Below, one piece after another: positions 33,664 through 43,541 of a stretch of 64,000 bases of DNA. Each line of letters opens with the position of its first letter. Position 1 is the stretch's first letter. The translations under genes were made by a program, and so were the position numbers. Source of the DNA: Hydrocarboniphaga effusa AP103 (GTDB lineage: Bacteria; Pseudomonadota; Gammaproteobacteria; Nevskiales; Nevskiaceae); contig NZ_AKGD01000001.1 in the NCBI RefSeq assembly GCF_000271305.1, positions 1,302,001 to 1,366,000 on the forward strand, in the 5' to 3' direction. The notes under the pieces were generated by a model, which was not told the origin of the DNA, searched no databases, and saw only the letters and a program-made list of their open reading frames with translations.

Positions 33664-34317
33664 ATGCCCTTTCGTAACGGCCTTGCTTCACTTCTTCGCC
33701 CCGAAGACTCGGTCCTCGTTCTGATCGACCACCAGCCCTACCAGCTCGCCAACCTCAACAGCCACGATCCGCAATCCGTGGTCAACCTCACGACCGCTCT
33801 GGCGAAGCTGGCCAAAGCTTTCCATGTTCCGACGATTCTCACGAGCGTGATCGCGGAGCGAGGTGGGGTTCTCTTCAAGCAGATCACCGACGTGTTTCCG
33901 GATCAGGAGGTGATCGACCGGACCTGGGTGAACACCTGGCAGGACGAGAAGGTTGTGGACGCGGTCAAGGCGACCGGTCGCAAGCAGCTCATCATCGCTG
34001 GCCTCTGGACCGAAGTCTGCGTCGCGATGCCGGTGATCCAGGCGGCGGGCGAAGGCTGGGACGTAACGGTGATCACCGACGCATCGGGCGGCATTTCGAA
34101 GGAATCTCATGAGGTTGCCGTCCAGCGGATGATCGCGGCGGGTGCCAACCCGATGACGGTGATGGCGCTCGCTGGCGAATGGCAGCGCGACTGGGCGCGC
34201 ACCGATCATGTCGAGGAGCTGACCGAAGTCCTCATTCAGCATTTCGCCGGCAGCGGCATCGCGTATCTTTGGGAGCAGCAGCTTCTCAACACGCCGGTGC
34301 CGGGCAAGACGGGCTGA
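33664..34317 (+). CDS. Isochorismatase-family hydrolase (YcaC-like)
   Basis: A 217-residue cysteine hydrolase. Catalytic Asp in VLVLIDHQPYQ (D22) and Cys in GLWTEVCVAMPV (C119) are present, with the family's WVNTWQDEKVVDAVKATGRK between. Substrate unknown; YcaC-type relatives are found near LysR regulators and quinone or quorum-related genes. The ATG at 33664 was chosen as the family start. Confidence 0.9.
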   Translation: MPFRNGLASLLRPEDSVLVLIDHQPYQLANLNSHDPQSVVNLTTALAKLAKAFHVPTILTSVIAERGGVLFKQITDVFPDQEVIDRTWVNTWQDEKVVDAVKATGRKQLIIAGLWTEVCVAMPVIQAAGEGWDVTVITDASGGISKESHEVAVQRMIAAGANPMTVMALAGEWQRDWARTDHVEELTEVLIQHFAGSGIAYLWEQQLLNTPVPGKTG

Positions 34318-34382
34318 TGCCGGCGGGGTGACGGAAAGCCCTGCCGGGGCACCGTGAGAAATGGACGGCTGCTCGCGGCCCG

Positions 34383-35510
34383 TCACCCCCCGCTTTCAGC
34401 CCCGACACGCATTCCCTGACATAACAGCTTCAAGGCCTCTTCGGCCAAACATCGCGTGAGTGCTGCAGCGGGTCGTGCGTACTGGCGCGCGATCGGCGCA
34501 GCCTGACCGGACCACAGGTTGGTGAAATCATCGTGCCCCTTGCGCTCGGCTTCGGCGCGCAGTGGTGCGAGCGCCGCACCCGCCAGAGGAAACCTCGGCA
34601 CGTAGTTCGACAACGGGCCACGTTCGCGCATGAGCCGGTTCATCGCGCCGCGAGCGGGCCTGCCGGTGAACAGATTGGTCAGCGCGGTGCCGTCGTCGTT
34701 CACGTTTTCCAAGGCTGCGCGGTACAGCGGCGACAGCTTCACTTCGGGACAGAACAGATACGCGGTTCCGATCTGCGCCGCGCTCGCACCGAGCAACAAC
34801 GCGGCCGCGACGCCGCGTCCATCGGCGATGCCGCCCGCCGCGATCACCGGCACGTCGACCGCGTCGACGATCTGCGGAACCAGCGCGAACGTGCCGACTT
34901 GCGTGCTCATGTCCTGGCTCAGGAAACTGCCGCGATGCCCGCCGGCCTCGCTGCCCATGGCGATGATCGCGTCGCAGCCTCGCGCGGCGAGCCAGCGCGC
35001 TTCGGCCACCGTGGTCGCCGACGACAGCACGCGCGCGCCGCTCGCTTTCACACGCGCGAGCAGCGTGGGTTCCGGCAGGCCGAAGTGAAAGCTCACGACG
35101 GCCGGACGCAGGCTTTCGACGAGTTCGCAATACACCGCATCGAATGGCGCGCGGCCCGCGGCCGGTTTGATTGTCGAGGCCTCGAGCCCGAGTTCGCGGT
35201 AGTACGGCTCGAGCTGCGCGACCCAGGCCGCGTGCTGCTGCGCATCGAATTGCGGCGTGCGATGGCAGAAGAAATTGAGGTTGAACGGCTTGCTCGTCGC
35301 CGCGCGGATCGTCTGCACGGCCTCGCGCGCCTGGTCGACGCTGTATTGGGCGCAGGCGAGCGAACCGAGGCCGCCCGCTTCGCAGACGGCGATCGCGAGC
35401 TCCGGCGTCCCGCTGCCGGCCATCGGCGCCTGGATGATCGGCCGCTCGATGCCGAGCAGATCGAGCGCGCGCCGGTCGGGCCAGGAGGCCGGGTTTTGCG
35501 TCGTGCTCAT
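34383..35510 (-). CDS. Nitronate monooxygenase family FMN enzyme
   Basis: A 375-residue TIM-barrel flavoprotein (NPD/2-nitropropane dioxygenase family): ERPIIQAPMAGSGTPELAIAV at the N-terminus, GSEAGGHRG phosphate-binding region, VIAAGGIADGRGVAAALLLG. Oxidises nitronates such as propionate-3-nitronate. Convergent with the isochorismatase-like gene. Confidence 0.92.
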   Translation of the reverse strand: MSTTQNPASWPDRRALDLLGIERPIIQAPMAGSGTPELAIAVCEAGGLGSLACAQYSVDQAREAVQTIRAATSKPFNLNFFCHRTPQFDAQQHAAWVAQLEPYYRELGLEASTIKPAAGRAPFDAVYCELVESLRPAVVSFHFGLPEPTLLARVKASGARVLSSATTVAEARWLAARGCDAIIAMGSEAGGHRGSFLSQDMSTQVGTFALVPQIVDAVDVPVIAAGGIADGRGVAAALLLGASAAQIGTAYLFCPEVKLSPLYRAALENVNDDGTALTNLFTGRPARGAMNRLMRERGPLSNYVPRFPLAGAALAPLRAEAERKGHDDFTNLWSGQAAPIARQYARPAAALTRCLAEEALKLLCQGMRVGAESGG

Positions 35511-35878
35511 GGCCGCAGCCCGTCGCGCGGCGTGGGGACTGCGGCCGCGGTGGCCCCGGCGAGTCCGGGCCGGTTGTCCTGCAGCTCTGATGCGATCCGG
35601 ATCGTGCGCTGCGCCATGGCCACCTTGCTCTCCTTGCCGGCAGCCCACGCTGCGGTCTCTGCCCGGCCGGCATCATAGCCAGAGGCCTGCGTCCGATCAT
35701 CGGAGATCGAAGATCGACGGCGATGACTGGTTTTACGGTAGCCGTTGGCGCTGCGCCCATAGGGACGCAGCTGAGGGTTCAGTCATCATTCGCGACACTT
35801 CGAACGCCGAGCATCGACCGAGCATCGGCATTGCCTCCGGCGCGTCCGGAAAGACTCTGCATCAGGGAGGAGAACCCG
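35511..35878. other. Divergent intergenic region between NMO and CocE-type genes
   Basis: About 370 bases with no convincing gene. It must hold promoters for both directions; no palindrome or repeat stood out. Confidence 0.5.
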
Positions 35879-37831
35879 ATGAAGCTGGATCCGAAAAAGC
35901 CGCTGACGGCAGCGGCCATTTGCCTGCTCGTGCTGGCGAGCGCCTGCAGCAGCAATGGCGGCGACGCCGACGGCGGCAACGGCAATGGCGCGCCGCAAAC
36001 CAAGTCCTCGCAATGGACCACGCTCGGCACCCGCGCCACGCCGGCCGAGGACGGCCGCATCGTCACGAGCAACGAAGGCGGCCAGTGGACGACCTACGAT
36101 CCGCCGGCGACCTACCCGGGCACGGTCCAGCTGCCGACCCAGTTCATCAGCATGCGCGACGGCAAGCAGCTGGCCGTCTACGTGACCCTGCCGGCCGACG
36201 CCGACGGTAATGCGGTGACCACGCCGCTGCCGACCATCCTCGTGCAGACCAGCTACAACGGCGTGGCCGGCCAGACCGTCTCCGCGATCGGCGGGGCCGA
36301 CCCTTACCTGGTGCAGCGCGGCTACGCCAACGTCGTCGTCGATGTGCGCGGAACCGGGCAGTCGCAGGGCTCGTGGGAAGCCTTCGGCGCGGACGAACAG
36401 GCCGATTACGCCGAAACCGTCGACTGGGTGGCCAAGCAACCGTTCTGCAACGGCAGCATCGGCCTGTTCGGCGTCTCGTACCTCGGCATCACCACGGTGC
36501 TGACCGCCGCGCAGCAGCATCCGTCGGTCAAGGCCGCGTTCCCGATCGTGCCGATCGGCGACGGCTACCGCGACATCGTCTTCACCGGCGGGCAGGTCAA
36601 CCCGACCTTCATCCCGATCTGGCTCGGTCTGGTCTCGGTACTCGGGCTCACCAACCCGACCGCGCTGACCGACCCGACCGTGGGCATCCCGGCCCTGCTC
36701 GAGCACGTGATCAGCGCGGTCACCAACTTCCAGGTGCCGACGATCCTGCGCGCCCTGCTCGGCGAGCCCGAAACGGCCTACGACAGCGCGTTCTGGAGCA
36801 CCCGCTCGCCGCTCGAAACCACTGCCCAGATCCAGGTGCCGACCTTCGTCGTCGGCGGGCTGCACGACATCTTCCAGCGCAGCGAGCCGATGACCTACGA
36901 GCGCCTCAAGACGCGGGTTCCGGCCAAGCTGCTGATCGGCCCGTGGACGCACATCCAGGCCGCGGGCGGCAACGGCCTGCCGGTCGACGGCGTGCCGCCG
37001 ATGAACCAGATCGTGCTGCGCTGGTTCGACCAGTACGTCAAAGGCCTCGACGTGGGCGCCGACACCCTGCCCAACGTCACCCAGTACGTGCTCGGCTACG
37101 GCCACTACGTGACCGCGAGCGACTGGCCGCATCCCGATGCCAGCGCGCGTCGGCTCTACCTGCGCGGCGACAAGTCGCTCGACACCGCCGCGCCGGCCGC
37201 CGGCGAAGCGTCGAACACCGTCGCCCAGCTGCCGATCCAGGGCCTGTGCTCGATCAGCACATCGCAATGGACCGCCGGCCTGCTCGGCCTGATTCCGCTG
37301 CCCTGCTTCGAGAACAGCAACTCGGCCGAGCGCTGGGCGATCAAGTACGAAACGCCGGTGATGACCGAGGATTACTACATCAACGGCCCGATCCAGGCCG
37401 ACATCTGGATGTCGACCACCGCGCTCGACGCCGGGCTGTCGGTGCGTGTGGACGATGTCGACGAGAACGGCGTCGCCAAGTCGCTCACCAATGGCCTGCA
37501 GACGGCCTCGCTGCGAGCGGTCGACGACAGCCGCTCGCGCAAGCTCGACGGCCAGATGATCCAGCCCTGGCATCCGTATACGCAGGCGGCGGTGCAGGAA
37601 GTGGGCAGCGGCAACATCGTGCTCGTGCCGGTCGAAATCTTCCCGACCAGCGCGATGATCACCAAGGGCCATCGCCTGCGCGTCGCGGTCGGGGCCAGCA
37701 ACCTGCCGCAGGGCGTTCCGCCGGTGCCGACCTTGCTGCAATCGCTGGCCGGCGTGCTGACGATCTACAGCGACGCCGAGCATCCCTCGAGCGTGGTGCT
37801 GCCGGCGGTGCCGGCCAGTGCGCTGAACTGA
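35879..37831 (+). CDS. CocE/NonD-family hydrolase, predicted lipoprotein
   Basis: A 650-residue X-Pro dipeptidyl-peptidase/cocaine-esterase-type hydrolase. An N-terminal lipoprotein signal ends CLLVLASAC with Cys about residue 21; the hydrolase domain has nucleophile S200 in GLFGVSYLG, Asp in GGLHDIF and His in GPWTHIQ; a C-terminal jelly-roll domain follows. Strong ribosome-binding site GGGAGGAG. Probably anchored in the envelope; acts on esters or amides, substrate unknown. Followed by a strong terminator. Confidence 0.92.
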   Translation: MKLDPKKPLTAAAICLLVLASACSSNGGDADGGNGNGAPQTKSSQWTTLGTRATPAEDGRIVTSNEGGQWTTYDPPATYPGTVQLPTQFISMRDGKQLAVYVTLPADADGNAVTTPLPTILVQTSYNGVAGQTVSAIGGADPYLVQRGYANVVVDVRGTGQSQGSWEAFGADEQADYAETVDWVAKQPFCNGSIGLFGVSYLGITTVLTAAQQHPSVKAAFPIVPIGDGYRDIVFTGGQVNPTFIPIWLGLVSVLGLTNPTALTDPTVGIPALLEHVISAVTNFQVPTILRALLGEPETAYDSAFWSTRSPLETTAQIQVPTFVVGGLHDIFQRSEPMTYERLKTRVPAKLLIGPWTHIQAAGGNGLPVDGVPPMNQIVLRWFDQYVKGLDVGADTLPNVTQYVLGYGHYVTASDWPHPDASARRLYLRGDKSLDTAAPAAGEASNTVAQLPIQGLCSISTSQWTAGLLGLIPLPCFENSNSAERWAIKYETPVMTEDYYINGPIQADIWMSTTALDAGLSVRVDDVDENGVAKSLTNGLQTASLRAVDDSRSRKLDGQMIQPWHPYTQAAVQEVGSGNIVLVPVEIFPTSAMITKGHRLRVAVGASNLPQGVPPVPTLLQSLAGVLTIYSDAEHPSSVVLPAVPASALN

Positions 37832-37844
37832 TGTTGGCCGGGTG

Positions 37845-37888
37845 AAACGAAGAAGGCGAAGCGCAAGAGCGCTTCGCCTTCTTCGTTT
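37845..37888. terminator. Strong hairpin terminator after the CocE-type gene
   Basis: Perfect 20-base arms (37845-37864 and 37869-37888) around AAGA. GC-rich stem base flanked by A and T runs; serves the CocE-type gene and possibly the convergent CoA-binding gene. Confidence 0.88.
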
Positions 37889-37930
37889 GAAGCTGCCGAT
37901 TCGAGGACGCCCTCGCCGCGCAGCGCTTGC

Positions 37931-38392
37931 TTACGTGTGCTGGACGGCCGGCGGCGTACCGCGATTGCGGTGCTCGACCATCAGGCATTTGTCCTGCACC
38001 ACCTGGATGCCGGCCCTGGCGAGCGCTTCGGCGAAGGCATCGTTGCGGATGCCGAGCTGCAGCCAGACCGAGCGTGGCTTGGCCGCCAGCAGATCGTCGA
38101 GATGCGCGGGCAGATCGCCCGGACGGCGGAACACGTCGACCATGTCGACGGTGCCGGGCACCTCGCTGAGCCTGCGGTAGACCGGCTGGCCGAGGATCTG
38201 CGTGACCTCGGGGTAATAGACCGGAACCGGCACCACCTCGAAACCGGCGTCGGCCATGTAGGCCGGCACGTAGAACGCGGGCTGATTGCCCTGCGCTTCG
38301 GTCTTGATGCCGAGCACGGCGATCCGCCGCGTGCGGGCGAGCAGCCCGCCGATTTCGGCAGGGCTTTGCAGCAGATTGCGGTGCCAGTCCAT
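37931..38392 (-). CDS. CoA-binding protein (YccU-like)
   Basis: A 153-residue Rossmann-fold protein of the CoA_binding_2 group: RRIAVLGIKTEAQ, AYMADAGFEVVPVPVYYPE, VDMVDVFRRPGDLPAHLDD and a Cys near DKCLMVEH. Function of the family is unknown. The ATG at 38392 fits family length; a TTG 14 codons upstream is less likely. Follows the small hypothetical gene by 55 bases. Confidence 0.9.
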   Translation of the reverse strand: MDWHRNLLQSPAEIGGLLARTRRIAVLGIKTEAQGNQPAFYVPAYMADAGFEVVPVPVYYPEVTQILGQPVYRRLSEVPGTVDMVDVFRRPGDLPAHLDDLLAAKPRSVWLQLGIRNDAFAEALARAGIQVVQDKCLMVEHRNRGTPPAVQHT

Positions 38393-38447
38393 TCGCAGCC
38401 TTTCGATCGGCGCCGGCGAGCGGCCGGCGCGCAAGCTTGCCTCAAGC

Positions 38448-38732
38448 TCAGGCGGCGCGGGCGAGTTCGGTATCGAGCGTCGCCAGCATCGGCGAGTCGA
38501 TGATCGTCTCGGCCGCCGGCACGGCGCCCGACGGTGCGCTCAGGGCCCGCACGATCTCGAGCAGGCATTGCAGCTGCTTCTCGCCGAGGTCGCCGCTCAC
38601 CTGGACGGCCTTGCCGCGCCCCCAGAAGCGCACCGTGGCGTCGAAGCCGTCGATGCCGTGCACGCCCATGATGTCGCGCACCTGCGCCATGTCCTCGTCC
38701 GTGAGGAAGCCCTTCGAAAAATCCGCCTTCAT
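38448..38732 (-). CDS. Hypothetical protein, 94 residues
   Basis: Not recognised. Acidic, soluble, beginning MKADFSKGFLTDEDMAQVRD with no signal peptide or membrane segment. Codon use and composition match the neighbours, and it precedes the CoA-binding gene in the same direction, so the two may be co-transcribed. The longer in-frame extension to 38906 has no support. Confidence 0.65.
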   Translation of the reverse strand: MKADFSKGFLTDEDMAQVRDIMGVHGIDGFDATVRFWGRGKAVQVSGDLGEKQLQCLLEIVRALSAPSGAVPAAETIIDSPMLATLDTELARAA

Positions 38733-39000
38733 CCCTGAACTCCGTGCTATCGACATCCAATTCGAGCAAATCGCCATAAAGGCCGCAAGAGCGCCGCTCA
38801 TCGTCGGCTTCGGGCGCCATGATGGGCCTCCGGGCACTGAACATCGACTTAACTTTTCCGTTCGCCCCCAAGCACCTGCACGCTCAGATCGACTGTAAAC
38901 CACCATTCGTCGCCCACCTTCCGGTTGCGGTGACTAAATTTAAAATTTGTTGTTATGGTCCGGCGTCACTCAACTTTCACCGAACCGACATCAAGCCGTC

Positions 39001-39909
39001 ATGAACCTGTGCTGGTCCGCCGGCAGCGCCTGCGTCAATGGGCTGCAACAACTCCACTGGGAAGAGGCCGGCCCCGCGCACGGCGAGCCGCTGCTGCTGG
39101 TCATGGGGCTCGGCGGCCAGCTGATCCATTGGCCGGAGGCGCTCTGCGCCGATCTCGTGAGCCGCGGCTTTCGCGTGATCCGCTTCGATAATCGCGATTC
39201 GGGGCTGTCGTCCGACGCCGATGCGGGCATCGACGTCAACCTGCCGCGCGACTGGCTGCGCAGCCGCTTCGGCCGGCGCTGTGCCTCGAACTACACGCTG
39301 CACGACATGGCGGCCGACAGCCTCGGCGTGCTCGATGCGCTCGGCATCGACAGCGCGCATTTCGTCGGCGTCTCGATGGGCGGCATGATTTCGCAGATCG
39401 CCGCGGCGCGTTTCGGCAAGCGTGTGCGCAGCCTGACCTCGATCATGTCGAGCACCAACCACCCCAAGCTGCCGGCGGCCCGGCTCGACGTGCTGTTCGG
39501 CATGAGCGGCATCGGCCCACGCCCGCGCACGCGCGAGGCGGTGATCCGCCGCTCGACCGCGATGCTGCGCCGGGTCGGCAGCCCGGGGTTTCCGACGCCG
39601 ACCGAATACCGCATGCAGCTCGCCGGCCGCGCCTACGACCGCGCGTTCCGCCCGAGCGCGACGATGCGCCAGACCCACGCGGTGCTCGCCACCGGCAGCT
39701 TCGAGGACCTGCTGCCGCAGGTCGTCGCGCCGACCCAGATCGTCCACGGCCTGGCCGATCCGCTGCTGCGTCCGGCCTGCGGCCGCCGCAGCGCCCAGCT
39801 GATCCGTGGCGCGAAGCTCGAGCTGATCGCGGGCATGGGTCACGACCTTGCGCCCAGCCTCGCCCCGCGCTGGTCCGAGCTGATCGCCGCCAACGCCGCG
39901 CGGGCGTGA
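39001..39909 (+). CDS. Alpha/beta hydrolase, paralog of the operon hydrolase
   Basis: A 302-residue esterase-like protein: GLGGQLIHWPEAL, nucleophile elbow GVSMGG, HGLADPLLRP and AGMGHDLAPS carry the catalytic acid and His. It shares long identical stretches with the hydrolase at 28417 (QLIHWP, YTLHDMAAD, SMGGMI, LTSIMS-TNHP, MGHDL). Stand-alone gene preceded by an AT-rich region (38930-38960) that may be its promoter; an upstream in-frame ATG at 38947 lies within that region and is unlikely. Confidence 0.92.
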   Translation: MNLCWSAGSACVNGLQQLHWEEAGPAHGEPLLLVMGLGGQLIHWPEALCADLVSRGFRVIRFDNRDSGLSSDADAGIDVNLPRDWLRSRFGRRCASNYTLHDMAADSLGVLDALGIDSAHFVGVSMGGMISQIAAARFGKRVRSLTSIMSSTNHPKLPAARLDVLFGMSGIGPRPRTREAVIRRSTAMLRRVGSPGFPTPTEYRMQLAGRAYDRAFRPSATMRQTHAVLATGSFEDLLPQVVAPTQIVHGLADPLLRPACGRRSAQLIRGAKLELIAGMGHDLAPSLAPRWSELIAANAARA

Positions 39910-40081
39910 GGCGAAAGACGGCCTGATTGCGGTGCTGGCGCGAGCAAGCCGAGCGGCTCCTTGACCCTCGGACCCGGACGCTCGCCGGGCGAGGGGCGGC
40001 AACCGTGCGGCGGCTGCGCTTCGCATTCCCGCACGGCAGGCCCGTACAATGCGCGCCTCGTTTTTTCGGCAGCGCGCCCAG

Positions 40082-41464
40082 ATGTCCTCCGTCGCCACCC
40101 CTCGTCGTACCCGCAGCAAGTCCGCCGCCCCGAAGGTCGGCTTCGTTTCGCTGGGCTGCCCGAAGGCGCTCGTCGATTCCGAGCGCATCCTCACGCAGCT
40201 GCGCGCCGAGGGTTACCAGACCGCGCCGACCTACGACGCGGCCGACGTGGTCATCGTCAACACCTGCGGCTTCATCGACAGCGCGGTGGCCGAATCGCTC
40301 GATGCGATCGGCGAGGCGATGAACGAGAACGGCAAGGTGATCGTCACCGGCTGTCTCGGCGCCAAGGGCGACATGCTGCGCGAGAAGTTTCCGGAGCTGC
40401 TGTCGATCAGCGGTCCGCAGAACTTCACCGCGGTGATGGACGCGGTGCACACCGCGGTGCCGCATCGGCACGATCCCTTCGTCGACCTGATTCCGGCCAG
40501 GCGCAAGTCGAAGGCCGACGACGTCGGCGTCAAGCTCACGCCCAAGCACTACGCGTACCTGAAGATTTCCGAAGGCTGCAACCACAAGTGCAGCTTCTGC
40601 ATCATTCCGTCGATGCGCGGCAAGCTCGATTCGCGCCTCGTCACCGACGTGCTGATCGAAGCCGAAAAGCTCGCCAAGGCCGGCGTCAAAGAGCTGCTGG
40701 TCATCAGCCAGGACACCTCGGCCTACGGCGCCGACCTCAAGTACAAGGGCGGCAGCTGGCGCGGCACCGAGTACCGCACTTCGATGCTCGACCTGTGCCG
40801 CGGCCTCGCCGAACTCGGCATCTGGGTGCGCCTGCATTACGTCTACCCGTACCCGCACGTCGACGAGATCATTCCGCTGATGGCGGCGGGCAAGCTGCTG
40901 CCCTATCTCGATATTCCGTTCCAGCACGGCTCGCCGAGCGTGCTCAAGCGCATGAAGCGCCCGGCCTTCGCCGAGAACACGCTCGAGCGCATCAAGGCCT
41001 GGCGCAAGATCTGCCCGGAGCTCGTGATCCGCAGCACCTTCATCGTCGGCTTTCCGGGCGAGACCGAAGCCGAGTTCCAGGAACTGCTCGACTGGCTCAA
41101 GGTGGCGCAGCTCGATCGCGTCGGCTGCTTCGAATACTCGCCCGTCGAAGGCGCGACCGCGAACGAACTCGCCGATCCGGTGCCGGACGAGGTGAAGGCC
41201 GATCGTCTCGCCCGCTTCATGAAGGCGCAGGCCAAGATCAGCAAGGCACGGCTCAAGAAGCGCGTCGGCAAGCTGCTCGACATCATGGTCGACGGCACCG
41301 ACGAAGACGGCGTGCTGGTCGGCCGCAGCTACGGCGAAGCGCCCGAGATCGACGGCAAGGTCTACCTGTCCTGCGAAATCCCGCTCAAGCCGGGCCAGAT
41401 CGTCAAGGCCAGGGTGCTCGAATCGAGCGAGCACGATCTGCACGCCGAGGTTATCGAGGATTAA
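40082..41464 (+). CDS. rimO: Ribosomal protein S12 methylthiotransferase RimO
   Basis: A 460-residue radical SAM enzyme that methylthiolates the conserved Asp of ribosomal protein S12. N-terminal MTTase domain with [12 protein letters not shown], radical SAM cluster C166-x3-C170-x2-C173 (CNHKCSFC), and a C-terminal TRAM domain. ATG at 40082 preferred to the in-frame one at 40049, as the core starts at residue 20 either way. Confidence 0.97.
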   Translation: MSSVATPRRTRSKSAAPKVGFVSLGCPKALVDSERILTQLRAEGYQTAPTYDAADVVIVNTCGFIDSAVAESLDAIGEAMNENGKVIVTGCLGAKGDMLREKFPELLSISGPQNFTAVMDAVHTAVPHRHDPFVDLIPARRKSKADDVGVKLTPKHYAYLKISEGCNHKCSFCIIPSMRGKLDSRLVTDVLIEAEKLAKAGVKELLVISQDTSAYGADLKYKGGSWRGTEYRTSMLDLCRGLAELGIWVRLHYVYPYPHVDEIIPLMAAGKLLPYLDIPFQHGSPSVLKRMKRPAFAENTLERIKAWRKICPELVIRSTFIVGFPGETEAEFQELLDWLKVAQLDRVGCFEYSPVEGATANELADPVPDEVKADRLARFMKAQAKISKARLKKRVGKLLDIMVDGTDEDGVLVGRSYGEAPEIDGKVYLSCEIPLKPGQIVKARVLESSEHDLHAEVIED

Positions 41465-41472
41465 GTCGCGTT

Positions 41473-41492
41473 CGTCGGGCGCTGGCCCGACG
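41473..41492 (+). terminator. Possible terminator after rimO
   Basis: Stem CGTCGGGC/GCCCGACG with loop GCTG, followed by GTTTGTT. Short T run, so moderate support only. Confidence 0.5.
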
Positions 41493-41612
41493 GTTTGTTC
41501 ACACGCGCTATCGTCGGCCGACGAAGGCTGATGGACTTCGGCCGACACTTCACGCGAGGAACGCGATGCATCGCTTCAAGCCCGATCGCGCCTCCCGCTA
41601 GCGGCGATACGC

Positions 41613-43526
41613 ATGCGACGCGGATGGCGATTGGCAGCACTGTCATGGCTCGCGCTGAGCATCGAAGCCGCGGCCGGCAACCCGACCGAGGCATCAGCAT
41701 CGGCACCGGTCGAAGTCTCCGCGCCGACGCCTGAAGACGAGGCGATCCGCTGCTTCACGCTGCGCCGCGACGACCCCGCCGCCGCCGCCGCGCTCGCCGA
41801 CACCATCCTCGCCACACCCAGGCTCTCGCTCGAAACCCGCATCAAGACGCTGAGCTGCCAGGGCATGGCGCTGAGCCTGGCGGGCAATGCCCCGCGCGCA
41901 CGCGAAACCGCGCAGCGCGTCGTCGATCTCGTCGACCACAACGCGTTCTCGCCCGCTTTCCAGCTGCGCGCCTTGTCCAATGCCGGCGCGGTGTTTCACA
42001 ACATCGGCGACATCGCGATGGCCGAGACGCTCTACGAGCGCGCCTACGAGGCCGCCCAGGGCGACGAGGACGGCAAGGAGGCCCAGCAGGTCATGCTGAC
42101 CAACCTGGCGATGATCCACTCCGAGTATCTCGGCGATCCCGAGGCCGCCGACAAGCAGCTGCGCGCCGCGCTCGCGCTGGCGACGAGCAAATCGATCGGC
42201 GTCCTGCTGGCCTACAACTTCGCCTACAACCTCGTGCGGCTCGAACGCTACGACGAGGCGGCCGGGGCGATCGACCGCGCCGAAGTCCTCGCCAGGGCCG
42301 AAGGCTCGCGCATGTTCGAGTACCGGCTCGCCTCCGAGCGCGCGATGCTGCTGCGGCACCGCCATCAGGATCGCGAGGCCCGGCGCCTGCTCGAAACCAC
42401 GATCGAAGCCCAGCACGCCCTGCCCGATCCGGGCGGCGAATCGATGAGCCTGTCGCGGCTGTCGGCGCTGCTGCGCGGCCCCGGCGAACTACCGCTGGCG
42501 CTCGCCAAGGCGCGGCTCGCGGTCGAGCTCGCCGAATCCGCGGCCCTGCATCAGGAGCGGCTGACCGCGCTCGCGGCGCTCGCCGAAGCGCAGGCCGCCT
42601 CCGGCCAGGCGGTGGCCGCGCTGCGCACGAGCGAGCAGCGCGCCGCGCTCGAAATCGCGCCGCTGCGCAGCTACAACGTGCAACGCCTCGCGCAGCTGCA
42701 GGCGCGCCTGCAGAGCGAGGCCGATACGCGCGAGATCGAGCGCCTGCGCCACGAAAGCAAGGTCAATGCGCTGACCGCCGAGCGCGATCAGCTGGTGCGC
42801 CGCTGGGAGCTCATCACGCTGGCCATGGCCGCGTTCATCGCGTTCGCGGTGACGCTGTACCAGCGCCGCGTGAACCGCAAGCTGCACCGGCTCAGCACCC
42901 ACGACATGCTGACCGGCCTGCCGAACCGGCGCGCCGCGACGCGCCTGCTCGACGAAGCCGTGGCCGCGGCCGCGGCCGCGCCCGACAAGGCGACGCGCAG
43001 CGTGGTGCTGCTGATCGACGTCGATCACTTCAAGGCCATCAACGACAGGCTCGGCCACGATGGTGGCGATCTCGCGCTCAAGACCGTGGCCGAAGGTCTG
43101 CGCAAGGTTCAGCGCGACGGCGACGTACTGGCGCGCTGGGGCGGCGAGGAATTCCTGGTCATTGCGCACGGCCTCGATTTCGCCGGCGCCGCGGCGCTTT
43201 CGGAACGCCTGCGCAGCACCATCGAGCACTTGTCGGAAGACCCGATCACGGTCTCGATCGGCTTCGCCCCGTGCCCGTTCTTCGCGAGCGACGCGGCGAA
43301 CCAGCCGGGCTGGAAGAACGCGCTGAGCTTCGCCGATCACGCGCTCTACGCGGCCAAGCATTCGGGCCGCAACGGCTGGGTGGGCCTGTGGCCGCGCCAT
43401 CACATCGACCACGCCAATAATTCCGCCGCCGTGCTCGCGGACCCGCAGCGGGCGCTGCGCCGCGACGACATCGAAGTGCGCGCGAGCGCCAGCACCGTCG
43501 TCTGGAAAGTCGATGCCGGCGCCTAG
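41613..43526 (+). CDS. TPR-containing diguanylate cyclase (GGDEF)
   Basis: A 637-residue membrane protein predicted to make cyclic di-GMP. A signal sequence (about 1-22) is followed by a periplasmic helical TPR-like domain (about 60-370), a coiled coil, one membrane helix (ELITLAMAAFIAFAVTLYQ, about 395) and a cytoplasmic GGDEF domain whose active site reads GGEEF at 510-514. Resembles LapD-unrelated Xanthomonadales-type TPR-GGDEF sensors. Stand-alone gene. Confidence 0.92.
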   Translation: MRRGWRLAALSWLALSIEAAAGNPTEASASAPVEVSAPTPEDEAIRCFTLRRDDPAAAAALADTILATPRLSLETRIKTLSCQGMALSLAGNAPRARETAQRVVDLVDHNAFSPAFQLRALSNAGAVFHNIGDIAMAETLYERAYEAAQGDEDGKEAQQVMLTNLAMIHSEYLGDPEAADKQLRAALALATSKSIGVLLAYNFAYNLVRLERYDEAAGAIDRAEVLARAEGSRMFEYRLASERAMLLRHRHQDREARRLLETTIEAQHALPDPGGESMSLSRLSALLRGPGELPLALAKARLAVELAESAALHQERLTALAALAEAQAASGQAVAALRTSEQRAALEIAPLRSYNVQRLAQLQARLQSEADTREIERLRHESKVNALTAERDQLVRRWELITLAMAAFIAFAVTLYQRRVNRKLHRLSTHDMLTGLPNRRAATRLLDEAVAAAAAAPDKATRSVVLLIDVDHFKAINDRLGHDGGDLALKTVAEGLRKVQRDGDVLARWGGEEFLVIAHGLDFAGAAALSERLRSTIEHLSEDPITVSIGFAPCPFFASDAANQPGWKNALSFADHALYAAKHSGRNGWVGLWPRHHIDHANNSAAVLADPQRALRRDDIEVRASASTVVWKVDAGA

Positions 43527-43541
43527 CGCCTGAACAGCCCG

